Assembly (NCBI RefSeq): GCF_000471905.2
Contig: NW_006499617.1
Coordinates: forward strand, 1,156,497-1,220,496
Reading direction: 5' to 3'
DNA: 64,000 nucleotides
Origin: Amborella trichopoda
Lineage: Eukaryota; Streptophyta; Magnoliopsida; Amborellales; Amborellaceae
The notes under the pieces are model-generated. The model made no database searches, was not told where the DNA came from, and worked only from the letters and a program-made list of their open reading frames with translations. The position numbers were made by a program, and so were the translations under genes. Position 1 is the first letter of the stretch. Every line of letters begins with the position of its first letter. Positions 46,001-58,464 of the stretch are shown here, in pieces.

Positions 46001-47100
46001 CTCGAGTGACTCGTCTAGGGTAGTCAACTACAGAATGAGGGGTTTCCCCAATACTGTTGTAGAGAGCACTAGAGGGTTGAGCAAATAATGCTTGATGTCG
46101 TCAAGGGTTGCCTGACATGCTTCATCCTAGATGAATGGGTATCTTTCTTTAGCAGATGGGAAAAGGGTTTATAACGATCTGAGAGGTTCGAGATGAACCT
46201 GCGAATGTATGCCAGTTTCCCTTGAAGAGAGCGCAGTTCTCGAAGTGTAGTGAGCGACGACATTTCTTGGATTGCCTTGATCTTAATAGGCTCAACTTCA
46301 AGCCCTCGATGTCCGACGATGAACCCCAAGAATTTTTTGGAGCACTCGTCAAAAGCGCATTTCTGCGGGTTCATTTTAAGTTCATGAAGTCATAGCCGCT
46401 CAAATACTTTTTCAAGGTCCTTCATGTGAGCATCCTTCTCTTCAGATTTTACAACCAAGTCATCTACAAAACACTCTACTTCTCAGTGTATCACGTCTTT
46501 GAAAATGGTCATCATTGCTCTCTGATATGTGGCCCCTGCATTCTTTAATCCAAAAGGCATCATTGTGTAACAGATGACCCCTTTTGGAGTTAAGAATGTG
46601 CTGGCCTCTTCATCTTCAGGAGCCATCCTTTTTTGATTATACCTAGAGTATCCATCCATGAAGGAGAAAATCTGGCAGTGAGCTGTAGAGTTGATGAGCA
46701 TCTTAATAAATCACAACGAAAAGTCATCTTTAGGACAGGCGGTGTTCAAATTGCGAAAGTCAATACACGCTCTGATTTGACCATTCTTTTTCTTGACCAG
46801 AATGACATTTGCTAGCCATTTCGGGTATTTGACTTCACGGATGAAACCTGTTTGTCTGAGCTTGGCTATCTCGACATCTATTTGCATCTCAAGGTCAGGC
46901 CTGAAGCTTCTCGACTTTTGTTTAACTGGTTTGATAGTTGGATCGATGCCAAGATGGTGAACTGCTACTTGAGGGTCTAACCCGGGCATCTCATGATAGT
47001 GCCAAGCAAAGACCTCTCGGTTTGCTTTTAAGAAGGTGGTGAAATCTTCTTTTTCTCCTGGAGACATATTCGTTGAAATGAAAGTGGGTCTGGGATCCAC
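46000..47100 (-). pseudogene. Reverse transcriptase of element B
   Basis: Minus-strand order: DPTIKPVKQKSRSFRPDLEM, VILVKKKNGQIRACIDFRNL, FSFMDGYSRYNQ (catalytic Asp block), MPFGLKNAGATYQRAM, an FVDDLVVKS block near 46450-46480 (the usual YVDD motif with Phe), then MNPQKCAFDECSKKFLGFIV and LAYIRRFISNLSDRYKPFS. All main RT blocks of Ty3/gypsy are recognisable. Copies element RNA into DNA inside the particle. Fossil. Confidence 0.85.
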
Positions 47101-48760
47101 TTCGCCTCCAAGATTTATTTTCTCAAGTTAGTCAGTTGTGGCCTAACCAATTTCTTCCCATTCTTCTGGAGCCTCTTGAAGTTCTTCATTGACGTTCTCA
47201 GAGATTTTTTTGATCAACCTCAAGTGCAGAGACTCATGATCCTGACATTTCTACCTCTGATAGAGGTCGAGAGTGGGTCATAATTTCTGTACCTCCCTCG
47301 AATCAAGTGACGGAAAGGTCAACCTCAAATGTGGTTAACACGTTAGGTTGGAGTGGCTTATCTTGAACATTAGAGGGGAATTGAGGTTCAGTGATGATTA
47401 TGTGAAGAGTGTCTTCGTACGAACAATACAGTATTTGTACGGATGCCTGGAGTGTTTGCTCCAAGCCAGATAGTTCTTCACAAACTTGTACCATGTGGCA
47501 AACCTTTTGAGAATAGAATCTTTGTTTGAAGTCAAGCTGAAGGGGCCACTGAGGCTTCTTTGGCTTTGACTTCTTGTGCTTCTTTGATGAAGGTGGCACT
47601 GCCTTGGTTTTAGCTGTCAGGGCATCAGCAACTGTTAAAAATCTTGCTCCCTACGCCAGGGTTTCGCTACGTCCTGCTTATATTGATTCCTTTGAATTCT
47701 CGGTCGAGAGCATCGAAGTCTTAGCACATCAAGGTCATATCTGTAGAATATATAAGAGAATGAGAAGCAAGAGAAGAAGGTGGATAAGGGTTGTAAAGTG
47801 GTGGACTTTTAAGGTTGTTCCCCTCATCTGACCGATCAGGGTAGCTTTTTACGTCATCACTAGGAATGGACGAGTGCAGGGGATCTTTTAAGTCTTTCTC
47901 TTGTTGAATGCTTTTAATTTTGTCACCCTCATCGGATGTTTGCTGAGTGAAAGATGCGGCAATGGCATCTTCTTGACCGGACGAAGAAGGAAAAAGGATC
48001 GTGCTGGGGATGAAGAATGGAGGATGAGAAATTTCTGCTCGACTGTGGGTTGAGCGGTCTTATTTCTTCGACGAGCAGCCCTCAGTTCTCATCTCTTTCT
48101 GGTTTTCTATCATAATGTGTGATTCATCTCACTAGGCTAGTGAACAGCCTTAACTCTGGGCGAACTGCTTCTCGCTTCAAAGACTTAAGTCTGCTTCGGT
48201 CATGGTAGATCATCCATGGCAGGGAAGTTGAGGGTTCCACAGGGTCTGAGTCATTGATGGGAAGGTCCTTCCTTGTGAGATCTTCTTGCCTCGATGAGGG
48301 AATGATTTGAGGATCACTTATGGGAAGATTGTAGAATTCTTGATACTCCCGCATCTTCTTTGCGAATATGTCAAGAAGTAATGACATCTTATCTGATGGT
48401 ATGGACACCAATGATCTTCAGTCCCCTTAACAAGGCGAAGGGGTTGCCTTGCCATCTTTGATGTGATTATGCCTTCCTGAAGCATTATAATGAAGAAGGT
48501 GTAGAGAATTCCAAGCACTTCATCCTCCTCTTGGATGGTTACAACATGGGAGGCCTCAGCTGCCTCGAATGCCTGCCTTAGGTCTTCGAGCTTTATCTGA
48601 CACTTCTGAATCAGAGCCTCATTGATTTCCTTCAGCTTATAGCAGTCATACGTAGGTTGATTAATCCTTCGATGGTAAGCACAATAATTCACCTGATCGT
48701 CTAGGCCAGATTGCTCGGGGAACTTGATTTCTGGAAGCTGGATCATATTCTGCTCCAATA
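47100..48760 (-). pseudogene. Region between gag and RT of element B (protease side)
   Basis: Contains CAYHRRINQPTYDCYKL and AFEAAEASHVVTIQEEDE (48318-48758), MVSIPSDKMSLLLDIFAKKM (around 48400), and a Lys-rich piece SSKKHKKSKPKKPQWPL (47580). In Ogre elements this stretch holds the protease and a spliced intron; I could not pick out the protease active site with confidence. Confidence 0.55.
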
Positions 48761-48764
48761 ATAA

Positions 48765-50520
48765 CTAGAACAATGCAAGGACCCATTCCTTCTTTAAGGA
48801 ATAGACCTTATTCCTATGCCTAGAGAGATAATCCCTCTGATCAAAGTTGGTTGGTGGAGGTACTCTATTGTATGATAGTTGTTGCTTGCCAACCTGGGGT
48901 GTTACTGTTGCTACGGTTACCCCTTTAGAGAGGTCTAAGGTTTGGGGGGAACCCTTCTTTGAATCAGTGACCATGACGGCTACACTGATCACCCCTTTCT
49001 GTTGGCTGCCCTGTGTGTTATTCTGAGAGCTACCATTGCCCATGCTATTTGCTATGGATGGTTGTCATGTCGCACCATGATGGTGACAAACTTTCTATGC
49101 AGACTGATTTAGAGATCAACTCTAACATGTAGGTTGGATTGGAGGCCTCGAGAAGTAGAGCGATCTCAGGTCACATATTCCACACGCAAGTTTGGACTTC
49201 TTCCTTCTCAGGCATAGGANNNNNNNNNNNNNNNNNNNNNNNNNNNNNNNNNNNNNNNNNNNNNNNNNNNNNNNNNNNNNNNNNNNNNNNNNNNNNNNNN
49301 NNNNNNNNNNNNNNNNNNNNNNNNNNNNNNNNNNNNNNNNNNNNNNNNNNNNNNNNNNNNNNNNNNNNNNNNNNNNNNNNNNNNNNNNNNNNNNNNNNNN
49401 NNNNNNNNNNNNNNNNNNNNNNNNNNNNNNNNNNNNNNNNNNNNNNNNNNNNNNNNNNNNNNNNNNNNNNNNNNNNNNNNNNNNNNNNNNNNNNNNNNNN
49501 NNNNNNNNNNNNNNNNNNNNNNNNNNNNNNNNNNNNNNNNNNNNNNNNNNNNNNNNNNNNNNNNNNNNNNNNNNNNNNNNNNNNNNNNNNNNNNNNNNNN
49601 NNNNNNNNNNNNNNNNNNNNNNNNNNNNNNNNNNNNNNNNNNNNNNNNNNNNNNNNNNNNNNNNNNNNNNNNNNNNNNNNNNNNNNNNNNNNNNNNNNNN
49701 NNNNNNNNNNNNNNNNNNNNNNNNNNNNNNNNNNNNNNNNNNNNNNNNNNNNNNNNNNNNNNNNNNNNNNNNNNNNNNNNNNNNNNNNNNNNNNNNNNNN
49801 NNNNNNNNNNNNNNNNNNNNNNNNNNNNNNNNNNNNNNNNNNNNNNNNNNNNNNNNNNNNNNNNNNNNNNNNNNNNNNNNNNNNNNNNNNNNNNNNNNNN
49901 NNNNNNNNNNNNNNNNNNNNNCTCTCTTTCGACCTCATAGAAGCATTGATAGAATAGTTTCTCTATCTCCTCCCATGTATGCATCGAGTTTGGAGGAAGT
50001 CGGGCAAACCATTGAAATGTCAGGTCATCAAGGGTCTCGAGAAATTGGCAGAGAAGAAGTCGCCTGTCAGCTGCCGTTTCTCGACATGCTGCTTGAAAGT
50101 GGGCGATATGCTGGTTTGGGCAGGTGGTTCCACTGAATATAGGAAACTTCCCTTTCTTATAGTTTGAGGGTAACGGGACTTGATCAATATAGGAGGGGTA
50201 TGGCCTTTGATAAGGCGTAGCCCCTTGTATGCCTGAAATTTTCCTGTTCTTTAAGCTATGGGTGACCATAGCATCAACATTAGACTGAGAGACCAGATGA
50301 CGGACAGAATTGTTCTACAAGTTAGATGAAGGAGGCTGTCGTGGAGGTATAACATCAAACTGATGGGAATTGACCTCATGGCTAGTCGACTGGCGTGCAG
50401 CATCAATACGGTCTATCTTCTCCATCATTGCATGCACCATATCCTCAAACTTGTTCATGCGATCTTCTTGCGCATCACCTGGCTCGCTTACAACCATTAC
50501 TTGACCGTTTCTCTAGGGAG
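48765..50520 (-). pseudogene. gag of element B (interrupted by an assembly gap)
   Basis: Minus strand: KFEDMVHAMMEKIDRIDAAR (about 50470), then YPSYIDQVPLPSNYKKGKFP, HIAHFQAACRETAADRRLLL, LDDLTFQWFARLPPNS and EKLFYQCFYEVERE up to the N run, then MPEKEEVQTCVWNM after it and a Gln/Ser/Asn-rich linker (48765-49043). It is the same gag as in A. The central part cannot be judged because bases 49220-49921 are unknown. Confidence 0.8.
49220..49921. other. Assembly gap, 702 N
   Basis: Run of N inside the gag of B. The long frames that cross it on both strands are artefacts. Confidence 0.99.
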
Positions 50521-50529
50521 GTTAATGTT

Positions 50530-52120
50530 AGTGGCAACTGAAGGCTTGCGAGTTTGACGGGTCATACGTGGTAGGTCAGTCAGCAAGGCGTCATCATGCC
50601 CTGATTGAACTCGACTTTTGTATGCAGATCACGTTTGGACAGGTTCTCAATGGTCTTGGGACCATGGCTGGGGAGCTGGTTCACGACGGTCTTGGGACCA
50701 TGGTTGTTGAGTGGCTGAGTCTTCTTCTGCGACAGTAACCACAACACAGGGCTCATAGATCTCTTCTTCAAGCTTCATTGTCTGAAAGGGGGAGAAGGGA
50801 TTTAGGTGAAGAGGGTCATCGAAATCGACTACTTTGACTGCCTTGGTCACCTCCCTAGTCAAAATTTGCAGGCCTCTATCACGTTTAGCCTTGAGGTTTT
50901 GATGGACCTCTTGCCAAAACTGCGATCTAAGTCACGGTTGGTCAACTCTTCTTACATAGGAGAGAGTTGTCTCCATCAGGTGTGGCAAAAGATGAGGGAC
51001 AAGAACTGGGGTCATCTTAGGCCAGGGAGGATGAAGGACTCGATCTTTTGTGAGGTCCATGCCCCGAGCTCTCTTATGAGGCCCAGAGACATGAACAAAG
51101 TGTTGGGGCTGGTTCAGGATGGTACTCTTGGGGAAAACCTTCAAGGACCAATGTTGAAGGTGCATGCACGATGAAGAAGGAGCGAGCGGGAGCAGGGTTG
51201 ACTCATGAGGAGGCTCGAGTCGAAGACGAGGGAAGGCCTGAGATGGTGACGGGTGTGCACCCTTGAAGAAGGATCTTGAGGGATCTGGGGGTCCACCCTG
51301 ACTCGTGCAGGTGAGCTGGCTTTAAGAAGCTAAGAACTACAAGCAGGTGTCTGTAAGTGAACAGGTGCAGACCTGCCCCTTATTGGGTGCGCTTGTGTGT
51401 GCATAAGCGGAGGACGAGGAGATCGTCTTCTGTGTACTTGGGTTGGCACAATAATGGCATTGCCCCAAGTAGTGAGATTCACATGAGTGGCGTGTGGAGG
51501 ATCTGGCCTAGGAAGGTTCGATCTTGGACACGGACTTGAGGTAAAAGAAGGGCTGCCTAGGTGACCAACGAGTCTTGTGGTGCGTGTAAGGTGTGGAGAC
51601 CATGGGCTTTCCGCCTCTTTGTGTTGAGCCTCTAGGGATAGAGACTTTTGATGTAGGAATGTGTGGGGTAGCCTTATGGCGACCCACAGAAGCAATGGCA
51701 ACTCGCTTGCCTTTTGCAGAAAGGGACTGGGAAGCCTTCCTGCGTACCTAAGAAACATGACCGGTAAGTGACTCGTCGGTGGCTGGGTTCCTGTTGTGTG
51801 GAGCAACATAAGTGCTGCCCATGCAAGGCGCCTTAGTGGAATTTCCATCAGAGTGAAGAGATGGGGAGGGAGGGACCTTCAAGTCCCTCCTCACACCAGT
51901 CCAAGTTTAGACCTGGGAGCTAGACAATGGTCTTGGGACCTTTGCTCAAGAAGATGGTCGCGAACGAAGGGACTGGGACACTCTCGAATAACGGGATAAG
52001 AAATCCTCGATCCAGATGTATGGGTTATAGAACCCAGCAGCCTTAAGTGAATGTGAAAGGATGATGATAGCAGATAAAGAAGAAACTAGCCAAACAAGAA
52101 CGATCTGACTAAGGGGTAGT
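50530..52120 (-). other. Leader region of element B between primer site and gag
   Basis: Pro/Ser/His-rich frames on the minus strand (51330-51848, with RYAGRLPSPFLQK), corresponding to RSLPP...YVGRLPHPFL in A near 28970-29006. It has no domain I recognise. Tat elements commonly have a long leader or extra frame here. Confidence 0.5.
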
Positions 52121-52123
52121 AAG

Positions 52124-52141
52124 TCCCCAGTGGAGTCGCCA
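52124..52141 (-). promoter_or_regulatory. Primer-binding site of element B
   Basis: Minus strand TGGCGACTCCACTGGGGA, three bases inside the 5' LTR. This sequence is the tRNA-Arg-type site described for Ogre elements. Confidence 0.85.
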
Positions 52142-52144
52142 AGC

Positions 52145-54874
52145 TAGGTAGGTGCCTCGATCTCGCCCTCCGGATCCCTGGGGGATCAGGAGGCTTGCTA
52201 CTCGGGCTTCGGGGAAGACCCAGGATGATCGTGAGGAATTTTAAAAGGTGGGTTCGGGACATACTCGGTTTGACTCGAGTGGGTGCCCTCTTAAATCACG
52301 AAGAAAGCCCCCCAGTAATGAAACTGGTTAAGAGTTGCTTCCCTTGGCTCGTATCCTTCTTATTTTCTGCTTTCTGCAATCACACACATATATGGTTAAG
52401 GTTATGGGACAGGTGGGTCAGACCTCACCCTTTTCCTCTCTGATGAGCGTACACAAGCATGCGCATTCAAGAAGAAGGAAGAAAGACCGGGGGAGAGAAG
52501 AATTCAACCAAGCAAGAAGGTTAAGGCAGGGACTAAACTAGTGGATAATTGACATAGCATGGTGTTGAAACGGGCTCGATAGCTGAGACTGGCTCATCGG
52601 ATCGCTACTAGACGTTATTGTCGATATCGACTAGATAAGTACGATGGTGGGTCTGTCGTGGTAGTAAAGCGAGCCCAGTGAACCTGACGTGACAACATAT
52701 GGCTAGACGACAGAACTGCCATGAGATGCTAACCTCAATATCCCTTAGTCGAACGAGAGAACAGCAGCGGAATGGTTAAAGAGAAGAAAGGGATAGACGA
52801 AAAGAGAGAGAAGAAGGAAGAGGACATGCAGTCTGCACTAAACATCGCTGACTATTTCAGGAGATAGGAAAGAGAGGAAGCAATCGGTGCTAAGCTTCAC
52901 CGACTGTGTCAGCAAAGAAGAGAGGGAGGGAGCTAGCTAACTCTTAATCTTGCCAACATACAGAAGAAGAGAGGGAAAACCAGTTAGCTCTAGGCCTTGC
53001 CGACTGATAGAAGAAAAGAGAGGAGACCAATCGGTGCTAGGTCTCGTCGACTGATAGATGGAGAGAGAGGAGGCCAATAGACGCTAGGTCTCATCGACTG
53101 GTAGAAAAAGAGAGAGGAGACCAACCAGCGCTAGGTCCCACCCACTGATAGATGAAGAGAGAGAGGACCAACTGGTGCTAGGTCTCGTCGACTGATAGAC
53201 AAAGAGAGAGGGCACCAACCGACGCTAGGTCTCGTCGACTAATAAACAAAGAGAGAGGGGACCAACCGGTGCTAGGTCTCATTGACTGATAGATGAAGCG
53301 AGAGAAAGAAAATCAGCACTAAGTCTCACCAGTTGATAGAGAGAGAAGAGAGAGAGAGAGAAGAGAGAGAGAGAGAAGACAGAGCAAGAGAGAGAGAGAA
53401 GAGAGAGAAAGATAGAGGGATAGAGAGAGAGGGAGAGAGAAAGTTGCCTGCCCGAAGGGTACCAGCCCTTTTCTTCTCTCTCCTCTCTCTCTCCAAGATG
53501 TACTCACCGAGAGGTGGTGGGTGGTTTGCGTGTTGTCCGTTTTACAATGAGGCAGTGCCTATTTATATAGAGTTGTGCCCAAACATGGGTGTATTGATCA
53601 AAATTAAACCTAATTACTGAAAATTAATATTTAATTGAATTAAAAGAAATTCTAAAAATGGGTGTAAAAAGACTGTTTTGCCCCTGCCTGACAATGTCTG
53701 GAATTCTAGAACAATCCTTGTGGCTGCCCGAGAACTTGCGTGATCTTCCATGGTTGACTCGAGGTTGTTCTGACGCCCGTTTGATCGAAAGATTATTGTT
53801 TTCTTGTTGGGCTCGACATGGCGATTGTTTTGATACCAACTTGGAGCCATGAATCACGTTTTTGAGTCATGATCACGAGACTTGAAATTTGTTTGAATCC
53901 TCGAAATTTCAGATCGATAGTTCCATCTTTCCTTAATATTTTTCAATGATTTCTTAATCGCAATGCACTAACAATGCCATCACGATGGTGTGGCAACAAT
54001 CGGAACGTGATTTGGAGCTTGAACGAAGATTTTGCAACTTTTGATGTTTTGCCGGAATCTAGAATCCAACTACCAAAATTTCAGTAACTTCCTCGGCTTC
54101 GTGCATGAAATATGAGCGTCCATTACATGCGTGGTTTAGTCCAATGGTAGCCCTGAACCTTAAGCACACAATGGAATTGGTTTCGCGTCGATCTGTTGTG
54201 CAGGTGTTGCGATTTGGTTCGAGCGAGGCGTGTCGTTGCTGAATTTTCTGCAATTTTTTTAGGGATCGAAAAATTCTCTCTAGCTTTTATCCCTGCTCGG
54301 ATATCATCCCAGAGCGTGCCACATATCGAGTTGTTCTTCTTGATGAGACGAATACGCTCACCAAATTTGGGAGCGATCCGATTAGGAATGAGTGAGTTAC
54401 GGGCCCCGAAAGTGACTTCTTGTAATTGTAAAAATAGCCACCTTTAATAGTGTTTCGACGCAGTGAGGCCATACAGGAATAGTGTGTGACCTCTCTTGTT
54501 TCAATGTTTTGCTCATATCTTTGTTTTGAAGTGTTTGATCAAGCTGAAACTTGGCCCTTAGGGGTTTTTCGACCGTACCAGATCCAATGGTGGTGGTTCC
54601 ATAGTAATTTGAGACACCAAAAATGTTGCTCTAGTTGTAGGGTCCATTTTAGGGGGCGCTAGAGGCCAATTTTTCGAAAAATGTTTCTTTGTGGTCACTG
54701 CCTTAGACATGTCTGATAGTGACGAAACTTGGTAGGTGGTCTTTTGAAGTGCTAAGGATGACCTTGAGCTTTGTTGGGGCCATTCTAAGACTGTCGGGAA
54801 TTTTCCACTGTTTCGTAAGCTTTATTAACCTGCTTCCTACCTGGGACCAAGGTGATGAAAAATACGTTCGAATA
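52145..54874 (-). repeat. 5' LTR of element B (right)
   Basis: Alignable with 34673-37554. On the minus strand it begins TATTCGAACGTATTTTTC and ends GGCACCTACCTA. It carries a 47-bp minisatellite (52960-53340), a GA microsatellite (53340-53445), and the TATA box and upstream motif at 53560-53590. Confidence 0.85.
52960..53340. repeat. 47-bp minisatellite in right LTR of B
   Basis: About eight units of the GCTAGGTCTCGTCGACTGAT family, fewer than in the left LTR. Confidence 0.75.
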
Positions 54875-54879
54875 GTGGG
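54875..54879 (+). repeat. Target-site duplication of element B, right copy
   Basis: GTGGG, identical to 34668-34672. Integrase sequence of A resumes here with MDIVGPIDPPSTLGHTF. Confidence 0.85.
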
Positions 54880-55346
54880 GCATGGATATTGTAGGACCCA
54901 TCGACCCTCCTTCTACTTTGGGTCATACCTTCATCTTGGTGACGACAGACTATTTTTTCAAATGGACTAAGGCAGTCCATCTCAGTGAGGGACCAGGGAC
55001 CACTATGGCTAATTTCTTGAGACACCACATCATCTACCGGTTCGGGGTCCTAGATCAAATAACTTTTGATAATGGCCCTCTGTCCAGGAGCCAGCAAGTG
55101 GATCTCCTAGTCAATCAGTTCGGTTTTGATTGGAAGTACACGACTATGTTCAACCCTCGTGCCAACGGGTTAGCTGAGGCATTCAACAAGACTTTGTGTG
55201 GCGTGCTCCGGAAGTCGGTGTCAAAGTCAATAAAGAACTCACATGAGAAGTTGAATGAGGCTCTATGGGCCTATCGCACTGCCACTCGCAATGCTATGAA
55301 GTCCACCCCTTTCCAACCACTTTCGAGTCAGCTTCGATTCATCTGA
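54880..55346 (+). pseudogene. Integrase core of element A (after element B)
   Basis: Starts at MDIVGPIDPPSTLGHTFILV (first catalytic Asp), then ITFDNGPLSRSQQ (second Asp) and ANGLAEAFNKTL (Glu), then LWAYRTATRNAMKSTPF. Directly after it the frame runs into the 3' region shared with E (GTCAGCTTCRATTCATCTGA). Fossil. Confidence 0.85.
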
Positions 55347-56784
55347 TGAATATGTCAAACATACAAGGCAGACTTCTCTAGCAAGGAACTGACCTATGAT
55401 GGAGGGCGTACCCTATTTATAGTGGATGCCCTTCCACAGAACAATATGGATATCATGGTTGTGTTGGACGACTTGGCTTCCAACACATCGCGGCAGCAAG
55501 GCCTCCCCTTTTTCCATCACTCTTGAACACCGCAAGACATCGACGTCCAAGGTCATCGACGTGCACTGCACAATGTCGCATCTTATCATCCCCACAGTTA
55601 GGCTAACGCCCTACGGGACTATCGCCGAGAGCCTCATGCCCCCAAGCGTGGCTATCACCGTGTGTAACCTAGGGACGTGCGAAGGCGGAGCTACATGTGA
55701 CTTAATGTCATGAGTGACTTTGAAGAACCCCAGCTCCCAATGTTCCCCATTTTTGTGGGGCATTGACGCCTCTTCAATTCCCCTAATAGTCACCCCACGT
55801 CAGCGGTACACCTTCCTGTGACCTTTGACCTTCCCCCCAACCCTACGGGTTCCCACCGACATTTTCCCTCTCCACCGGGAATTCACTCTCTCCCACCGAG
55901 AAAATACTTCCCGCCTTCTGCTCATTGCTGGCGTTGGTAAAAGCCAACGGAAATCCCCTAAAGCTTCCTTGCGACCCTGCAGATTTCCATTCTCCCTGGT
56001 TTCCCACTTCAACAGTTCACCAAAGTTCACCAAAATTCCGCTAAGTTTCTGGTGAATTTAATGCCACCCCATCTCCTTCTCCTCCAACAACCTGAGAGCT
56101 GACAAAGCCCTCTGAACTCTCTGTGACCTTCCCTTCAGCAGCAGAATGATCGGAGGAGCACTGTAACTCTAGCAGGGCACCTCTAAAAACCTGCTAAGGC
56201 CCCAATAAGCCATGTTCCTTGCTCAGAAAGCCCCGACACTTCTCGGAAAGGTTTGCAATAATGCTACGAAGCTTCGAACCTGCTGAAGCTCACCAGAAAA
56301 ATCCCTCAAGAAGTGTCCTTGCAAGTTTTGGCTAGGAAGTGCTCGCTGAAAAACCCTCCCTAGAAAGCTTTGTCTCTCTCTCTCTATCTAAAAATATTTC
56401 AGTTGTTTTTACCCTTTGATAAAACAGTAAACTGGGGTTTCTCCCCTTTTATACCCTGTAATACCAAGAACTACCCCCAAAAAACTCAGAATACCCGAGA
56501 CGGGTCAAGCCCGAGACCTGAAGAATCATCGTCGCTCACCTCGTCAAGACTTGCGTCGCGTGCCCCATCAAGACTTTTACCAAGCTCCTCGACCAGAGCC
56601 TATCGCCGCACATCTCCTCTAGAGGTTATCATGGCGCGTCATGTTCAGGGGTCATCGTCGAGCGCATCTCATCCAAGGATCATCGTCTAGCGCGTCTCAT
56701 CTAGAGATCACCGCTGCATGAAACGTCGAGGCCTACTGCTGTGTGCTTCACCAAGGGACCTAATGCATCACCTAGGCTTACTGA

Positions 56785-57290
56785 TGCACAGCCATGGTTC
56801 GCATTGTATGATCTTAAACTGTACTGGTCCGCATTGTATGACCAAACTGCAGAGCCATGGTCCGCATTACATGACCCCAAACTGCACATCCATGGTCCGC
56901 ATTTCATGACCTAAAACTGCACAACCATGGTTCGCATTGCATGACCTTAAACTGCACAGCCATGGTCCACATTGCATGACCTTAAACTGCACAGCCAAGG
57001 TCCGCATTGCATGACCTTAAACTGCACAGCCAAGGTCCGCATTGCATGCCCTTAAACTACACAGGCATGGTCCACATTGCATGGCCTTAAACTACACAGT
57101 CATGGTCTACATTGCATGACCTTAAACTACACATCCATGACACGCATTGCATGACCTTAAACTGCATAGCCATGGTCCTCATCGCATGACCTTAAACTGC
57201 ACAGCCATAGTCCGCATTGCATGACCTTAAACTGCACAGTCGCGGTCTGCATTGCACGACCCTAAATTGCATAGTTGTGGTCCAAACTAT
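56785..57290. repeat. 35-bp minisatellite in 3' region of A
   Basis: About fourteen units of CATGGTCCGCATTGCATGAC followed by CTTAAACTGCACAGC; the most regular version of the family also present in E and, reversed, in B. Confidence 0.85.
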
Positions 57291-58464
57291 ACGAACCTAA
57301 ACTGTAGCGGAGGTTTAGTTGCATGACCTTAAGCTGCATTGTCTTGGTTGTATGACCTAAAACTGCATAACCACGGTCTTAGCTATATGATCTTAAGACA
57401 TAGTGCGCGTCCTGACCTCATGACATTAAACTGCTTTGCCCTGGTCTAAGAGGCGTGACCTTAAAACATGCCCATTAGGCGCACATACCCTTTACGTGCA
57501 TCTCCATGCACGACTTCCTTAGCCGACCCATTTGTGTGCGCGTACCCTCTTCTTCTCCCCAATGAGCCTACTCAGCTGCACACCCCTTTCACATGCCTCT
57601 CGTGCACATTCCCCCTAACCGTCCCATTTGTGTGCGCATTCACTCTTCTTCTCGTCAGCGAGCCTACTTAGGCATACATGCCTTTTACATGTATCTCCAG
57701 GCACATCCTCCCTAGCCGACCTATTCATGTTCACAGTCCCCCTTCACCGTCTTTCATCATCCCCCCGTGACTCTTATCCATGCTTGCCAGATGGGAAGCC
57801 ATCTTTGCCGCCATATTCGACCTCATCTAGTGGGTTGCCACCTTTCAACTACCATTCAATCATATCTCCACAGGCAACTTCATGTCGTCCTCCCAAGTGA
57901 GTCAAAGTCATCACCAGACTCACTTTGTGGCCTCTACAGAATGCAATTCCTTACTGTTACAGTCTAACTATATGACCCTAAACTGTAGTGCACATCCTGG
58001 CCGCATGATGTTAAAAGGCTTTGCATAGGTCTCGGAGGCACAACCCTAATACTCGCCTCCTCAAAAAGAAAGGGCATGGTGTACACCTGGGCAGGGAACC
58101 CCATGAGTAAAAATGACGAAAGGACATGGTCATGAAACTATGAGTAACAAAGTTCCATGGAAAAAGAAACCCAGCCATAGTGAAAAATCCAAGGGGGCAC
58201 TGTGAGCAAAAATGGATGAAAAGGGTGGACATGACCACAGGTCATGAGTAAAAGAGCCTAGAAATAACGAAATTTGGTGAAAACCATCTTCATGACGCCA
58301 CTTCTTTTGTTCAAGTGAAAACCTACGAAAGGGTGCGTGGGCTAATAAGATGAGTTGATGCACGACTACCGCCCTAGTCGGCATTCAATTTCCAAACGGT
58401 CACATTGCTACTAAGGTTTGCCTAAAATCCTCAAAAGCTGGCATCCAGTCGTAGGCCAGATGGC

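Larger units (their letters stand above)
34673..54874 (-). mobile_element. Element B: near-complete 20 kb Tat/Ogre-type element, minus strand
   Basis: Bounded by LTRs (34673-37554 and 52145-54874) with target duplication GTGGG. Read on the minus strand: 5' LTR on the right; primer site TGGCGACTCCACTGGGGA (52124-52141); leader and gag (48765-51850, with a gap of N); protease-side region (47100-48760); reverse transcriptase (46000-47100); RNase H and archaeal-type RNase H (45100-46000); integrase (43723-45009); a very long 3' untranslated region (37555-43722) with several minisatellites and a host-like insert; 3' LTR. Size, primer site and second RNase H all fit Ogre/Tat. LTRs differ by about one base in seven over roughly 240 bases. 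Better kept than A, but broken, about ten breaks. Confidence 0.88.

Noticed and set aside
49139-50269. Long open frames of 250-350 codons on both strands
   Set aside because: They run through 702 unknown bases; only the minus-strand piece right of the gap is real gag sequence.
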